Notes: generated by a model from the sequence alone, not told the origin. A DNA stretch of 43,728 bases from an uncultured Opitutaceae bacterium (GCA_903891325.1 CAITEC010000018.1:1-43728); one strand, 5' to 3'; shown: positions 34,749-43,477, numbered from the stretch's first letter. Numbers and translations are program-made.

Positions 34749-35423
34749 ATGAAATCCGCCCTTTTATCCGCCCCGCAACCCCCGCCCTCAAGGTCGCGCC
34801 GGCTCCGGAGAGCCGCCTTGTCTGATTTCGCCGCCAAGTACGCCCGATTCTTCTGGGCCGGGTTGGTGAAGCACGGGCAGACCGGCGGCATTGTCCCATC
34901 GCAGCGCTTTCTGATTGAGAAGATGATCGCCTCGGTTCCCGAGGCCTATTCCGGGCGACTCGTGGAGCTGGGGGCCGGAACGGGGGCGCTCACGTTCCGT
35001 CTCGCGGCCCGTTGCCCCGCGGCGCGGATCCTCGCCTGCGAGATCAACCCGGCATTGGCGCGCGACCTCGGAAGGAATCTAAAAAACGCCGGCCTTGGGG
35101 ATCGCGTCGAGTTGTTCGCCGGCTCCGCCACGCAGCTCCTGTCGAATCTCGACAACGGCAATGCGCCAAGGCCCGACTTTGTGATCTCGGGCATCCCCCT
35201 GGGCAATATGGGAAGGGAAAGGGCCCACGCCCTCATCGGCTCCGTCCGGCGGGTCCTTTCCGAAAAGGGGCGATACATCCAATTTCAGCACTCCCTGCTG
35301 GACCGGAAAAAGATCAGGATGTGCTTTCCCCACCTGCGGACGACACCGGTCCTTCTGAACTTCCCGCCCGCGGTCGTCTATTGTGCATTCAAGTCTGCGC
35401 CGGCCGGAGTGCAGCCGGCGTGA
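34749..35423 (+). CDS. PmtA-like (phospholipid N-methyltransferase-type) SAM methyltransferase
   Basis: 224 residues from the ATG at 34749; an in-frame ATG at 34728 is possible. The SAM-binding motif RLVELGAGTGALTFRLA is followed by RILACEINPALARDL and a motif-IV-like FVISGIPLGNM, resembling the SG(L/I)P segment of phosphatidylethanolamine N-methyltransferases and rRNA adenine dimethylases. FWAGLVKHGQTGGIVPSQRFL near the start fits the PmtA-like group. It may methylate a membrane lipid; an rRNA or other substrate is not excluded. It is convergent with the URO-D-like gene, 3 bases apart. Confidence 0.72.
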   Translation: MKSALLSAPQPPPSRSRRLRRAALSDFAAKYARFFWAGLVKHGQTGGIVPSQRFLIEKMIASVPEAYSGRLVELGAGTGALTFRLAARCPAARILACEINPALARDLGRNLKNAGLGDRVELFAGSATQLLSNLDNGNAPRPDFVISGIPLGNMGRERAHALIGSVRRVLSEKGRYIQFQHSLLDRKKIRMCFPHLRTTPVLLNFPPAVVYCAFKSAPAGVQPA

Positions 35424-35426
35424 ACC

Positions 35427-36452
35427 CTACGTGCGGCCTTGGGCGTGAAATCCCGGCTGGGCGAGGGCCTCGTCGATGAACGCCAGCATGTTCTCAAGCG
35501 GGACATCGCCCTCGACGGCGTGGGCCGGGGCGAGGATGTAGCCGCCCGACTGGCCAAGCCCGAGCAGCCGCCGCGTCTCCGTCCTGACGTCGGCAGCCGT
35601 GCCATAGGGGAGCGTGCGCTGGGTCGACAGGCCGCCGTGAAAGGCGAGCCGGCCGCGGTACCGCGGGATCAGCGTCGCCACGTCCATCACCTCCGGCTGG
35701 AAGGGATTGAAGCAGTTCACCCCGTCGGCGATCAGGCTGTCGAAAAGCTCGTCCACGTCGCCGCAGGAGTGGATGAAGACATACCGGTCGGCCGATCGCA
35801 CCGCCGCGTACATCCGGACCAGCTCGGGCTCGATGAACTCGTGCCAGAGTTCCGCCCCCATCTGCAGCCCCTGCTGCTGGCCCCAGTCGTCGCCAAAATA
35901 GACCCCGTCGATGTCGTAGGTGAGCGCATGGCGAACCTGGGCGATGTTGAAATCGGCGATTGCCCGGAGGAGACCGCGGACGAACGCCGGATTCTCGATA
36001 AAATCCATCATCAGGTTCTCCATTCCCCGAAGGGTCCAGGCCCGTTCGTAGAGGGAAAACCCGATCGGGAAAACCCGGAATCCGTCGGGTCTGGCCTCGA
36101 GCATCGAGGGGACCTCGTCGAAGAAAATGCCGTCCGTGGGATCGGGGAACCGGTATCCGGACAGTGTGGGCTCGATCAGCTGCGGGTTTGTCACCATCCC
36201 GATGTCCTTGTCCACGCTGCGGTCCCAGATGACGCCGAAGGGATCGCGAAACCGGTCGGCTCCCAGGTCGACAAAGCTGCCGGCCGGGTTGCCGGCCCAG
36301 ACGAGGTGATTGTGGAGGACCGTGTCCAGGTCGGTCGTGGAGTAGTGTTTCTCCAGCTTTTCCTTAGCCTCCAGCGTGAAGGAGAAAGCCCAGGGCACGT
36401 AGGGCGGGCGCTGGTGATTGAGCGCCAGCCGGACAACATCGCGTTTCGTCAT
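35427..36452 (-). CDS. Uroporphyrinogen decarboxylase-like (URO-D superfamily) protein
   Basis: 341 residues. The start MTKRDVVRLALNHQRPPYVPW is the standard opening of URO-D-like proteins such as the MtaA/CmuA group. The core has GVYFGDDWGQQQGLQM and the C-terminal FIHSCGDVDELFDSLIADG, the HSCG-type motif of this superfamily, followed by RLAFHGGLSTQRTLPYG. True HemE has a different N-terminal Arg motif, so heme synthesis is unlikely. Homologues of this type are often metal-dependent methyltransferase-like or of unknown function in glycan-degrading Verrucomicrobiota and Planctomycetota. No corrinoid protein gene is adjacent. Minus strand, monocistronic as far as seen. Confidence 0.8.
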   Translation of the reverse strand: MTKRDVVRLALNHQRPPYVPWAFSFTLEAKEKLEKHYSTTDLDTVLHNHLVWAGNPAGSFVDLGADRFRDPFGVIWDRSVDKDIGMVTNPQLIEPTLSGYRFPDPTDGIFFDEVPSMLEARPDGFRVFPIGFSLYERAWTLRGMENLMMDFIENPAFVRGLLRAIADFNIAQVRHALTYDIDGVYFGDDWGQQQGLQMGAELWHEFIEPELVRMYAAVRSADRYVFIHSCGDVDELFDSLIADGVNCFNPFQPEVMDVATLIPRYRGRLAFHGGLSTQRTLPYGTAADVRTETRRLLGLGQSGGYILAPAHAVEGDVPLENMLAFIDEALAQPGFHAQGRT

Positions 36453-36642
36453 GGGGTGGGTTTCAAGGGGCGACCGGCTCCCGCCTCCGGGGGCGGCGAT
36501 CGGGCAATCCTGCTCCCCGCCCTGCGCCACTTCAACCCGGTAACCCCGTCGCGTGTCGTCAATCGCGGGCCTGCACGAGGCCATGAGCCGGATTGCTATT
36601 CGCCCCAAGGAGGATTTTTTCCCATTTCTCATTTTAGTTCTT

Positions 36643-36664
36643 GCTTAATTAAGAAAACGCTTAA
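36643..36664. promoter_or_regulatory. Palindrome and repeated GCTTAA upstream of the ArsR gene
   Basis: CTTAATTAAG (36644-36653) is a perfect palindrome, and GCTTAA is repeated at 36643-36648 and 36659-36664, 16 bases apart. The site is directly upstream of the ArsR-type gene start (36676) within a short AT-rich patch. This fits an autoregulated ArsR operator overlapping the promoter. The remaining spacer to the URO-D-like gene (from 36453) shows nothing else I can name. Confidence 0.45.
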
Positions 36665-36675
36665 CTGTATTTGTC

Positions 36676-37017
36676 ATGCAAAGCCTCCTTGCCATCGCCG
36701 ACCCGACGCGCCGGCGGATCGTTGAACTTCTCGCGGTCCGGGAGCGGACCGCCGGTGAAATCGTCGCCGAGTTTGACATGAGCGCCCCGGCGATATCCCA
36801 GCACCTCAAGGTCCTGCACAAAGCCGGCCTGGTGACCGTCCGCCCCGAGGGCCGATCCCGCATTCAGGCCCTCAACCCGGACGGCTTCGACAACCTGGAG
36901 GAGTGGCTTGAGCGGACGCGCTCGGTGTGGTCCCGCCGGCTTGACGCCCTGGAGCGGGAGCTTCGCGCGGAGGACGCGCAAAACGACCGGAAGGCCAGGG
37001 GAAAGACTTCAACATGA
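36676..37017 (+). CDS. ArsR/SdpR-family transcriptional regulator
   Basis: 113 residues. A winged helix-turn-helix with LLAIADPTRRRIVELLAVRERTAGEIV, recognition helix APAISQHLKVLHKAGLV and wing TVRPEGRSRIQAL. No Cys metal-binding motif is present in the ELxVCD position, so metal sensing is unlikely. This type usually precedes an SRPBCC (AHSA1) gene, as here: its stop overlaps the SRPBCC start by 4 bases (ATGA). No ribosome-binding site is visible before the ATG; the operator-like repeat lies just upstream. Confidence 0.9.
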   Translation: MQSLLAIADPTRRRIVELLAVRERTAGEIVAEFDMSAPAISQHLKVLHKAGLVTVRPEGRSRIQALNPDGFDNLEEWLERTRSVWSRRLDALERELRAEDAQNDRKARGKTST

Positions 37018-37568
37018 AAGCCAACAACCTGCACGGGGAGTTCACCGGCCCGGCGGAGGTGCGCATCGTGCGCACGCTGCCCGGCCCCATCGAGCGCATA
37101 TGGGATTATCTCACCGACCCTGAGAAGCGGAGCCGCTGGTTCGCGGGCGGCCCGATGGAGCTGCGCAAGGGCGGCAAGCTCACGCTGAAATTCCGGCACA
37201 AGGACCTCGCGCCGGACGAGACGCCGCCCGAGGACCACAAGAAGCACCACGATCCCGGCCACAGCATGGACGGGATCATCACCCGCTGCGAGCCGCCCAG
37301 GGTGCTCGCCTTCACCTTCGGCAACACGGGGGACTGCGAGGCGATCTTTGAGCTGACCCCGCAGGGCGCGGACGTCCTGCTCGTCGTCACGCACCGCGCC
37401 CGCGGCGAGGACATTCCCTACATGGCCGATTTTGGGGCGGGCTGGCACACCCACCTCGCCCTTCTCATCGCCATCCTCGAGGGCGCCCCGCGCCCGCCCT
37501 TCTGGCCCGTGCACACGCGGCTGCGGGCCGAGTACGAGGAACTCCGGATCGCCGCCCAAAAACCCTGA
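37014..37568 (+). CDS. SRPBCC/AHSA1-domain protein
   Basis: 184 residues. VRIVRTLPGPIERIWDYLTDPEKRSRWFAGG is the standard opening of the AHSA1-type helix-grip fold, with GGKLTLKFRH, ITRCEPPRVLAFTF and VLLVVTHR following. The fold has a hydrophobic pocket for a small ligand; the ligand is unknown. It is translationally coupled to the ArsR-type regulator and followed by the DUF899 gene with no gap. The regulator-SRPBCC pair is common; the third member here is less usual. Confidence 0.9.
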   Translation: MKANNLHGEFTGPAEVRIVRTLPGPIERIWDYLTDPEKRSRWFAGGPMELRKGGKLTLKFRHKDLAPDETPPEDHKKHHDPGHSMDGIITRCEPPRVLAFTFGNTGDCEAIFELTPQGADVLLVVTHRARGEDIPYMADFGAGWHTHLALLIAILEGAPRPPFWPVHTRLRAEYEELRIAAQKP

Positions 37569-38315
37569 ATGATTCCAACCATGAAAAAGAAAGCCGCCAA
37601 AAAACCATCCATCGTCCCGCCGGCAAAGTGGCTCGCCGCCCGGCGTGAGCTGCTCCGCGAGGAAAAGGAATTCTCCAAGCTGCGCGACCGCCTCGCCGCC
37701 CGCAGGCGCAAGCTGCCCTGGGTAAAGGTGAGCGCGGACTACACCTTCGAGTCGCCGCAGGGGCGCGTGTCGCTCGCGCAACTGTTCGGGGACCGCAGCC
37801 AACTCGTCGTCTACCACTACATGCTCGGCCCGGGTTGGGAGGAGGGCTGCCGCGGCTGCTCCTTCGTGTCGGATCACTTTGACGGCGCCCTGCCGCACCT
37901 GGCCGCCCGCGACGTGTCCTTCGTCGCCGTATCCCGTGCCCCGCTTGCGGAGATCAAGCGCTTCAAGCGGCGTATGGGCTGGAAATTCGACTGGGTGTCG
38001 TCGTACGGCACCTCCTTCAACCACGACTTCGGCGTCTCGTTCACCGATGAGGAGATCAAGTCCGGGAAGATCGAATACAATTTCGGCGTCAGGAAGGGCG
38101 GAATGGACGAGCTGCCCGGCCTGAGCGTCTTTGCCCGCGGCCCCGACGGCGCGGTCTATCGCACCTACTCGACCTATTCACGCGGCCTGGACCTGCTGAT
38201 CGGCACCTACAACCTGCTCGATCTCGTGCCCAAGGGCCGCGACGAGGATTCCGAGGCCCCGATGAAGTGGGTGCGGCTGCACGACCGCTACGCCAATGAG
38301 CGCGCTGCCGGCTAG
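37569..38315 (+). CDS. DUF899 thioredoxin-like protein
   Basis: 248 residues from the ATG directly after the SRPBCC stop; an in-frame ATG at 37581 (MKKKAAKKPS) is possible. PPAKWLAARRELLREEKEFS and GPGWEEGCRGCSFVSDHFDG (C94 and C97) are typical of DUF899, a thioredoxin-fold family. Downstream is ISF-type strand FVAVSRAPLAEIKRFKRRMGW. A redox role is suggested by the CxxC pair. Third gene of the cassette. Confidence 0.88.
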   Translation: MIPTMKKKAAKKPSIVPPAKWLAARRELLREEKEFSKLRDRLAARRRKLPWVKVSADYTFESPQGRVSLAQLFGDRSQLVVYHYMLGPGWEEGCRGCSFVSDHFDGALPHLAARDVSFVAVSRAPLAEIKRFKRRMGWKFDWVSSYGTSFNHDFGVSFTDEEIKSGKIEYNFGVRKGGMDELPGLSVFARGPDGAVYRTYSTYSRGLDLLIGTYNLLDLVPKGRDEDSEAPMKWVRLHDRYANERAAG

Positions 38316-38670
38316 GATATTCCGGCACCCCTTCCGGCTGCTCGGTTCCGCGGCGCTCTTGGCCCTGGTCCCCAAGTGCGGCGTCTGCCTGCTTGCCTAC
38401 GCGGGCCTCGGCGCCGCGCTCGGGCTGCGCGTCCCGGAAATCTGCGGCGCCACGACCGGCTTTCCGGTCTCCAAGGTGCTGTTGCTCTCCGTGGCCGGCC
38501 TCGGGCTGGTGTTTGCCAGCCTGTCGGCGATCCTCGGGCGGCGTGTCACCGCAGCCGGGCCAGCGCCTGAAGCGCCGCCGTGTTCCGAGGGTCGACCGCC
38601 AGGACTGCGGCATAGGACGCGCGTGCGGCGCCTGTTTCATGGGCGCCCTCGTGGATGCGGCCGAGCGTGA
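38296..38670 (+). CDS. Small membrane protein with PKCGVC motif
   Basis: 124 residues, start overlapping the DUF899 stop by 20 bases. Two hydrophobic segments are visible: SAALLALVPKCGVCLLAYAGLGAALGL, with a paired-Cys motif at the membrane face, and VSKVLLLSVAGLGLVFASLSAIL. This resembles small bacterial membrane proteins of the MerC-like KCxxC type; the function is unknown. The last ~42 residues, from about 38546, lie antisense to the TPR gene and look non-protein-like, so the protein may effectively end near residue 83, or the original stop was lost. Confidence 0.6.
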   Translation: MSALPARIFRHPFRLLGSAALLALVPKCGVCLLAYAGLGAALGLRVPEICGATTGFPVSKVLLLSVAGLGLVFASLSAILGRRVTAAGPAPEAPPCSEGRPPGLRHRTRVRRLFHGRPRGCGRA

Positions 38671-39196
38671 TCAGGTCCCTGAGTCCCCGGGCCTTGTCCC
38701 GCAAGACGATCGCCGCGGCCTGCTCCCTGGCCTTGGCGGCGCTGCCGAGCGGCCAGGGCGCCTGGGCATAGAAACGCATCAGTCCCTCCCTGGCGTCGAA
38801 GTCGCCGGGGTCCATCCCGATCGCCTTGAGCATTGCGTTCCGACCGCGCAGCGCGAACTCAAGGGAGCGTTTTTTTTCCGCAAGTTCGAGGCTGTTGCCA
38901 CCGTAGTCGGACAGGTAGGTTTCGTTGCCCGGCGCGAGGTCGACGGCCCGTGCCAGCCACTTCTCCGCTTCATCGAGGGCGCGTTCGCCGCCCGGCTCGG
39001 CGATAATCTCCCCCAGGCAATAGCAGGCCGCGGCATTTCGGGGATCGGCGGCCACCGCCCGCTCGAGAAGCGGGCGGGCTGCTGCGAAATTATTCGCGTT
39101 GTAGAGCGCGATTGCACGGTCCGTCAGCGGGTCCGCCCGCAGGACCGGAATGGCGCCGGCGAGCAGAAGGGCAAGGATGGGAATTGGGCGGAGCAT
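38546..39196 (-). CDS. Exported TPR-repeat protein
   Basis: 216 residues. Signal peptide MLRPIPILALLLAGAIPVLRA, then TPR units: RAIALYNANNFAAARPLLERAVAADPRNAAACYCLGEI in two helices, EAEKWLARAVDLAPGNETYLSDYG, and a C-terminal AARASYAAVLAVDPRNTAAL unit. A periplasmic scaffold or binding role is inferred from the fold. It follows the M28 peptidase gene by 11 bases, so the two form an operon. Its 3' end overlaps the opposite-strand membrane protein gene by 125 bases. Confidence 0.82.
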   Translation of the reverse strand: MLRPIPILALLLAGAIPVLRADPLTDRAIALYNANNFAAARPLLERAVAADPRNAAACYCLGEIIAEPGGERALDEAEKWLARAVDLAPGNETYLSDYGGNSLELAEKKRSLEFALRGRNAMLKAIGMDPGDFDAREGLMRFYAQAPWPLGSAAKAREQAAAIVLRDKARGLRDLITLGRIHEGAHETGAARASYAAVLAVDPRNTAALQALARLR

Positions 39197-39207
39197 GTCC
39201 CAAATTC

Positions 39208-40587
39208 CTATTTCTCCGGGACGACCGGCTTGAAGGGCCAGTAGCCGACACCCTGCATCCGCCGCTGCAGCCCGACCACGGTGAACAGCGCCACCGTGTC
39301 CGAAGCCGGTCGACGCCAGGGGGCCAACTTGGAATCGTTCGCCAGGAAAAGCACGAGGTCGCCGATGATCGGCGCGGACTGGACCACGATCGATTCGGGA
39401 AGCTTGTCGATCGTGTCGGCAAAATCGTGGTAGTAGCGCACCGAGTCCTGGGGAATCGGCCCGTTCAGGGATACGGCGCGGACCCCGGCGACTTGATAGG
39501 GCACATGGTCGCTCCCGAACCAGTCGATATTCTGCACCCCGAGCCGAAGCTTATGGGCTCCCCGGGACGCGTTCCAGCGCTCGAGCGGCTCCACCAACGA
39601 GGCGTCCCCGAGGGCGTTCACCCCGATGGGGACCCCCACCATGTCGAGGTTCAGCATCGCGACCACGGGGGAGTCTCCGAGGTGTTCCCCCTCGTACCGC
39701 GATCCCCACATTCCCTGCTCCTCTCCATTGAACCAGACAAGTTCAACCGTCCGCTCCAGGGCGCGTCCCCGGAGCGCCCGGGCAAGGGCAAAGAGCTGGG
39801 CGACGCCCAGTCCGTCGTCCAGGGCTCCCTGTCCCAGGTCCCAGCTGTCGAAGTGGGCCCCGACGATGATAAGCTCCTTGGAACGGCCGGGAAGGACAAC
39901 CTTCAGGTTGGCGGTTTGGACCGGCAGGCAATGCGAGCGGATCTGGATCCGGACCCTCGCCGGCCGATTCCGGGCAAGCAGCCGCTGAAGCCGCCGGCCC
40001 TCCTCCTGGGTAATGGCCACCATCGGCAGCGGCAGGGGCTCGCCGACAAAGCTGCCCGTGCGTGCCAGGAGTTCGCCGCCTCCGACGCGGTCCACGTACA
40101 AAACGCCCCGGACTCCCTTTTGCACGGCGATCCGGGAGAGCTCCCGCGACGTCAGGTATGCGGAGGGATCGAGCAGGGCCACCTTGCCCCGGGCATTGGC
40201 AGGATAGCGGGCCGCCAATCCATTGCCGACATCCACTAAGTCGGCCTCGAAGGGCCCGCAGGGCTGCGTGTAGCCCAGGGTCGCGATCCGCAGCACCCGG
40301 GCAACCGGCTGGACCAGCGTGACTTCGTCGGCGCCCCGCTCCCATCCGGGCATGGGAAAGGCGTCCGTGACGGGGTGGAGGCCGAGGTCCCGAAGTTGCC
40401 CGGCCAGGCATTCCATCGCCTCCCGGTTTGCTGGGGACCCGGTCAGCCGGCCCCCGAAGTCGTCGCACAGATTCGTCAGCATCCGGTGGGCCGCCCGGCC
40501 GGAGTCCTCGAAGGACTCCGCGCCCCTCACCTCGGCCGAACCCGCGACCGCCAAGGCGATCACGAACGCTGTCAATTTGGCGGTCAT
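39208..40587 (-). CDS. Exported M28-family zinc peptidase with PA-type insert
   Basis: 459 residues. Signal peptide (LTAFVIALAVAGSAEVRGA), a mixed region with a protease-associated-type insert (about 85-215, with KVALLDPSAYLTSRELSRIA), then the M28 catalytic core. Zinc-ligand candidates are H245 in GAHFDSWD, D257 in GALDDG, E289/E290 in WFNGEEQGMWGS, D315 in NLDMVG and H387 in YYHDFADT. This is a likely periplasmic aminopeptidase or carboxypeptidase. It is the first gene of the pair with the TPR protein. Confidence 0.92.
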   Translation of the reverse strand: MTAKLTAFVIALAVAGSAEVRGAESFEDSGRAAHRMLTNLCDDFGGRLTGSPANREAMECLAGQLRDLGLHPVTDAFPMPGWERGADEVTLVQPVARVLRIATLGYTQPCGPFEADLVDVGNGLAARYPANARGKVALLDPSAYLTSRELSRIAVQKGVRGVLYVDRVGGGELLARTGSFVGEPLPLPMVAITQEEGRRLQRLLARNRPARVRIQIRSHCLPVQTANLKVVLPGRSKELIIVGAHFDSWDLGQGALDDGLGVAQLFALARALRGRALERTVELVWFNGEEQGMWGSRYEGEHLGDSPVVAMLNLDMVGVPIGVNALGDASLVEPLERWNASRGAHKLRLGVQNIDWFGSDHVPYQVAGVRAVSLNGPIPQDSVRYYHDFADTIDKLPESIVVQSAPIIGDLVLFLANDSKLAPWRRPASDTVALFTVVGLQRRMQGVGYWPFKPVVPEK

Positions 40588-40670
40588 GTGCGGCCTTTCT
40601 AGCCCACAATGGCGCCGGACTCAAGATATGCCCGGGTTCGAAGGGCGGCCTCTGCCGGCGTTCCGCACGA

Positions 40671-40726
40671 GCTCTGACTTCTGTAATTTTCCTCGGGCCG
40701 ACGCCCGGGATTACAGATTTCAGAGC
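40671..40726. repeat. REP-like imperfect hairpin element
   Basis: The outer arms GCTCTGAC.TCTGTAAT (40671-40687) and the matching right arm (40710-40726) pair at 15 of 17 positions. An inner stem CGGG (40694-40697) and CCCG (40704-40707) encloses a 6-base loop. This long imperfect hairpin in the 311-base spacer between the M28 and SDR genes resembles REP-type or MITE-like palindromes. No transposase gene is in the window. Confidence 0.55.
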
Positions 40727-40728
40727 CT

Positions 40729-40762
40729 GACCCTCTCCGTATTCCGACCCTCTCCGTATTCC
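40729..40762. repeat. Perfect 17-bp tandem duplication
   Basis: GACCCTCTCCGTATTCC occurs twice head to tail (40729-40745 and 40746-40762), directly after the REP-like hairpin. GGGT-TAG-ACCC (40784-40794) follows. Together 40671-40794 forms a compact composite repeat. The flanks, 40588-40670 and 40795-40898, show no feature I can name. Confidence 0.7.
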
Positions 40763-40898
40763 CGCCCGATTTCATTGATGTTCGGGTTAGACCCCATCGC
40801 CGCCGGCGGATGACCGGTCCATAATGCTCCCCAGGACTTGGGCACCGCACTCCGGAATCCAGGCGCCTGCAGACGAGAACGATCCAATTTCCCAAACC

Positions 40899-41765
40899 AT
40901 GTCCAATAAAAGCACTGTCTACGACAAAACCAAGAAGCCGGTATGGTTCATCACCGGCTGCTCCACCGGATTTGGCCGCGCGCTTGCCGAGCTCTTGATC
41001 GGGCGGGGATACCGCGTTGTCGTGACCGCGAGGCGCCCTGCCGAGGTTGCGGACCTGGCGGCGCGCGGGGAGACATTGGTCCTTAAGCTCGATGTCACCA
41101 ACAAATCGGAAGTGACTGAGGCGATCGCCTCTGCGGAGAAGCAATTCGGGCGCATCGACGTGCTGGTGAACAACGCGGGGATCGGCTATTTCTCGGCGAT
41201 TGAGGAAGGCGACGACCAGAAGATCCGCGACCTCTTCGAGGTCAACGTCTTCGGGCCGGCCCGGATGATCCGCGCCGCGCTTCCGGGCATGCGCCTGCAC
41301 GGGACCGGATCGATCGTGAACATTTCCTCGGTGGGCGGGCTGCGATCCTTCCCTTCCCTCGGGTACTACAGCGCGACGAAATTCGCCCTGGAAGGCCTGT
41401 CTGAGGCGCTGTGGCAGGAGATCGAGCCCCTGGGCTTGAAGGTCATGGTTGTCGAACCGAGCGGATTCCGCACCGACTGGGCGGGACGATCGGCCGACGA
41501 GAGCAAGCACCAGATCGACGCGTACGCCGCAACCGCGGGAGTGACGCGAACCCAAATCCGCGGCTCCTCAGGCCGCCAGCCGGGAGACCCTGTTCGCGCG
41601 GCGGAAGCCATTGTGGAGGCGATTGAATCGCCCCGCCCCCCGCACCACCTGCTGCTGGGCAACGACGCCTTCACCGGAGCAATCCAACAGCTGGAGCGGC
41701 TGCGCGGCGATTTTTCCGCATGGGAGTCGGTGACGCGCGGAGCCGATTTTCCAGCCACGCAATAG
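40899..41765 (+). CDS. Short-chain dehydrogenase/reductase (classical SDR)
   Basis: 288 residues from the ATG at 40899; the frame is open upstream into the repeat region but is not protein-like there. The cofactor motif TGCSTGFG (19-26) and NNAG (91-94) are present, and the catalytic residues are S143/S144 in NISSVGG, Y157 and K161 in YSATK. ARRP after strand 2 favours NADPH. Substrate unknown. The plus-strand genes after it follow at short distances. Confidence 0.92.
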   Translation: MSNKSTVYDKTKKPVWFITGCSTGFGRALAELLIGRGYRVVVTARRPAEVADLAARGETLVLKLDVTNKSEVTEAIASAEKQFGRIDVLVNNAGIGYFSAIEEGDDQKIRDLFEVNVFGPARMIRAALPGMRLHGTGSIVNISSVGGLRSFPSLGYYSATKFALEGLSEALWQEIEPLGLKVMVVEPSGFRTDWAGRSADESKHQIDAYAATAGVTRTQIRGSSGRQPGDPVRAAEAIVEAIESPRPPHHLLLGNDAFTGAIQQLERLRGDFSAWESVTRGADFPATQ

Positions 41766-41798
41766 CCCCGAGCGAATGGGAGACTTCCCCCAAAATCG

Positions 41799-41999
41799 AT
41801 GACGAAATTAACCACACGGGCCAGGAACAGCATCCCGATGCGCAGCTTTGCGCTTCCAGGCCGGAGGTATCCGATCGAGGATGTTGCCCACGCGAGAAAT
41901 GCGCTCGCCCGAGTGGCGCAGGATGGCACCCCGGCGGAACAGGCAGCCGTGCGGCGGAAAGTCCACACGCTTTACCCGGAGCTGGGGCGGAAGAGCTAG
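41799..41999 (+). CDS. Small DUF6582-like protein
   Basis: 66 residues. The pattern SFALPGRRYPIEDVAHARNALARVAQDGTP...VRRKVHTLYPEL closely fits the small DUF6582-type domain found in phage-related and housekeeping small proteins. The ATG at 41799 keeps the TRARNSIPMRSFALPG lead-in that family members show; an internal ATG at 41838 would remove it. No ribosome-binding site is seen. Function unknown. Confidence 0.72.
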   Translation: MTKLTTRARNSIPMRSFALPGRRYPIEDVAHARNALARVAQDGTPAEQAAVRRKVHTLYPELGRKS

Positions 42000-42068
42000 G
42001 CCCGGCGTGCAGCCGGCCCGCATCGCCCCAACGATTTGGCAGATGGGAAAAGGCGATTAGGTTCCATC

Positions 42069-43076
42069 ATGGTTCCTATTTCCATCCTCGACCTTTCTCC
42101 GATCATCCAGGGAGGCACCGCCGGCCAGGCGCTGCGTAACTCCCGTGACCTGGCACAGCACGCGGAAAAATGGGGTTACCGGCGCTATTGGCTGGCGGAA
42201 CACCACAATATGCCTGGCATCGCGAGCGCCGCGACGGCGGTTGCCATTGGCTATGTCGCCGCGGGCACCGAGCGCATCCGCATCGGGGCTGGCGGAATCA
42301 TGCTCCCGAACCACGCGCCCCTCGTGATCGCCGAGCAGTTCGGCACCCTGGAGTCGCTTTTCCCCGGCCGCATCGACCTGGGGCTGGGGCGCGCGCCTGG
42401 CACCGATCCCCTGACGGCGCAGGCGCTGCGCCGGGACCGCACTGATGCCTCCGACACCTATCTGCAGGACGTCGTCGAATTGCAGCGCTACTTCGGCCCC
42501 GCCGTGCCCCACCAGGCAGTCAGGGCCGTGCCGGGTGTCGGACTCGGGGTGCCCCTATGGCTGCTGGGGTCGAGCCTCTACAGCGCCCGGCTTGCGGCGG
42601 CGATGGGGCTGCCCTTTGCCTTTGCCTCGCACTTCGCACCGGATCACCTCGCCGAGGCGCTTAAGTCCTATCGAGAAGAGTTTCGTCCTTCCGCCACGGT
42701 CAAGCGCCCGTATTGCATGGCGGTGGTCGCCGCCTATGCGGCGGAAACCGACGCGGCCGCAGCGGAGTTGTTCACGTCCCTGCAGCTGAGCTTCATTGGC
42801 CTTCGGCGGGGAGCTCCGGCGCAGCTCCCCCCGCCGGTCTCGAGCCTGGCGGGCCATGCGACGCCGCTGGAAATCGCCGGCGTTGAGCACGCTTTCAGCG
42901 AGGCGATCGTCGGGTCAGCCGCCACTGTCAGGCGCGGCGCGGAAGTGTTTCTCAGGAGGACTGGCGTCGATGAGCTGATGGTCACCGCGGCGATCTTCGA
43001 CCACGGCGCCCGCCTGCGGTCCTTCGAGATAGTCGCCCAGGCGCTGATCGGCGGGCAACGCATTGAACCTCGCTGA
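42069..43076 (+). CDS. LLM-class flavin-dependent oxidoreductase (luciferase-like)
   Basis: 335 residues from the ATG at 42069. The opening [19 protein letters not shown] and [19 protein letters not shown] are typical of the MsnO8-type luciferase-like group, with [22 protein letters not shown] and [17 protein letters not shown] following. It forms a TIM barrel that uses reduced flavin from a separate reductase. Substrate unknown. The ATG at 42036 is in frame, but the added residues are not conserved-looking. Confidence 0.9.
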   Translation: MVPISILDLSPIIQGGTAGQALRNSRDLAQHAEKWGYRRYWLAEHHNMPGIASAATAVAIGYVAAGTERIRIGAGGIMLPNHAPLVIAEQFGTLESLFPGRIDLGLGRAPGTDPLTAQALRRDRTDASDTYLQDVVELQRYFGPAVPHQAVRAVPGVGLGVPLWLLGSSLYSARLAAAMGLPFAFASHFAPDHLAEALKSYREEFRPSATVKRPYCMAVVAAYAAETDAAAAELFTSLQLSFIGLRRGAPAQLPPPVSSLAGHATPLEIAGVEHAFSEAIVGSAATVRRGAEVFLRRTGVDELMVTAAIFDHGARLRSFEIVAQALIGGQRIEPR

Positions 43077-43176
43077 CACGGGATCGCCAATGCGAATCCG
43101 GCAAAGCGGGATCGCTGGTCTGCCGAAAGCCATTGACAGAACCCCGTCGTCGACCAATTTTCTACCTTCCAAATGT

Positions 43177-43253
<77 letters not shown>

Positions 43254-43257
43254 ATTT

Positions 43258-43292
43258 GAAACCTCCAGAAACCTCTGGAGGTTTCTTGTTTT
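43258..43292 (+). terminator. Rho-independent terminator of the tRNA-Met gene
   Basis: A perfect 12-bp stem (43258-43269 with 43274-43285) and 4-base loop AACC is followed by TTGTTTT. It begins 4 bases after the CCA end, so it ends a short tRNA transcript. Confidence 0.92.
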
Positions 43293-43477
43293 CAGAGGGT
43301 TGCGAAAGTCCCGGAGATGCGGTTTTGGAAATGAAACATCAGGCAACTTGGGGCAACTTCGTGAAAGCGGTGACGTAGTTCGGGACGTAGTCTGGGACCA
43401 GGCAGCGCAGGAGATTCGACACGACAAACCCAAAAAATGAACGGCCACGAATCCCGCGACCGGAATCACCTTTAACT
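43293..43477. other. Spacer without recognisable gene
   Basis: I see no credible gene here. GACGTAGT is repeated twice about 12 bases apart (near 43374 and 43386). It may be the altered upstream region of the PPK2-like fragment that follows. Confidence 0.4.

Noticed and set aside
35427..36452. HemE (true uroporphyrinogen decarboxylase)
   Set aside because: The N-terminus and the HSCG motif fit the MtaA/CmuA-like branch, not heme-pathway HemE.
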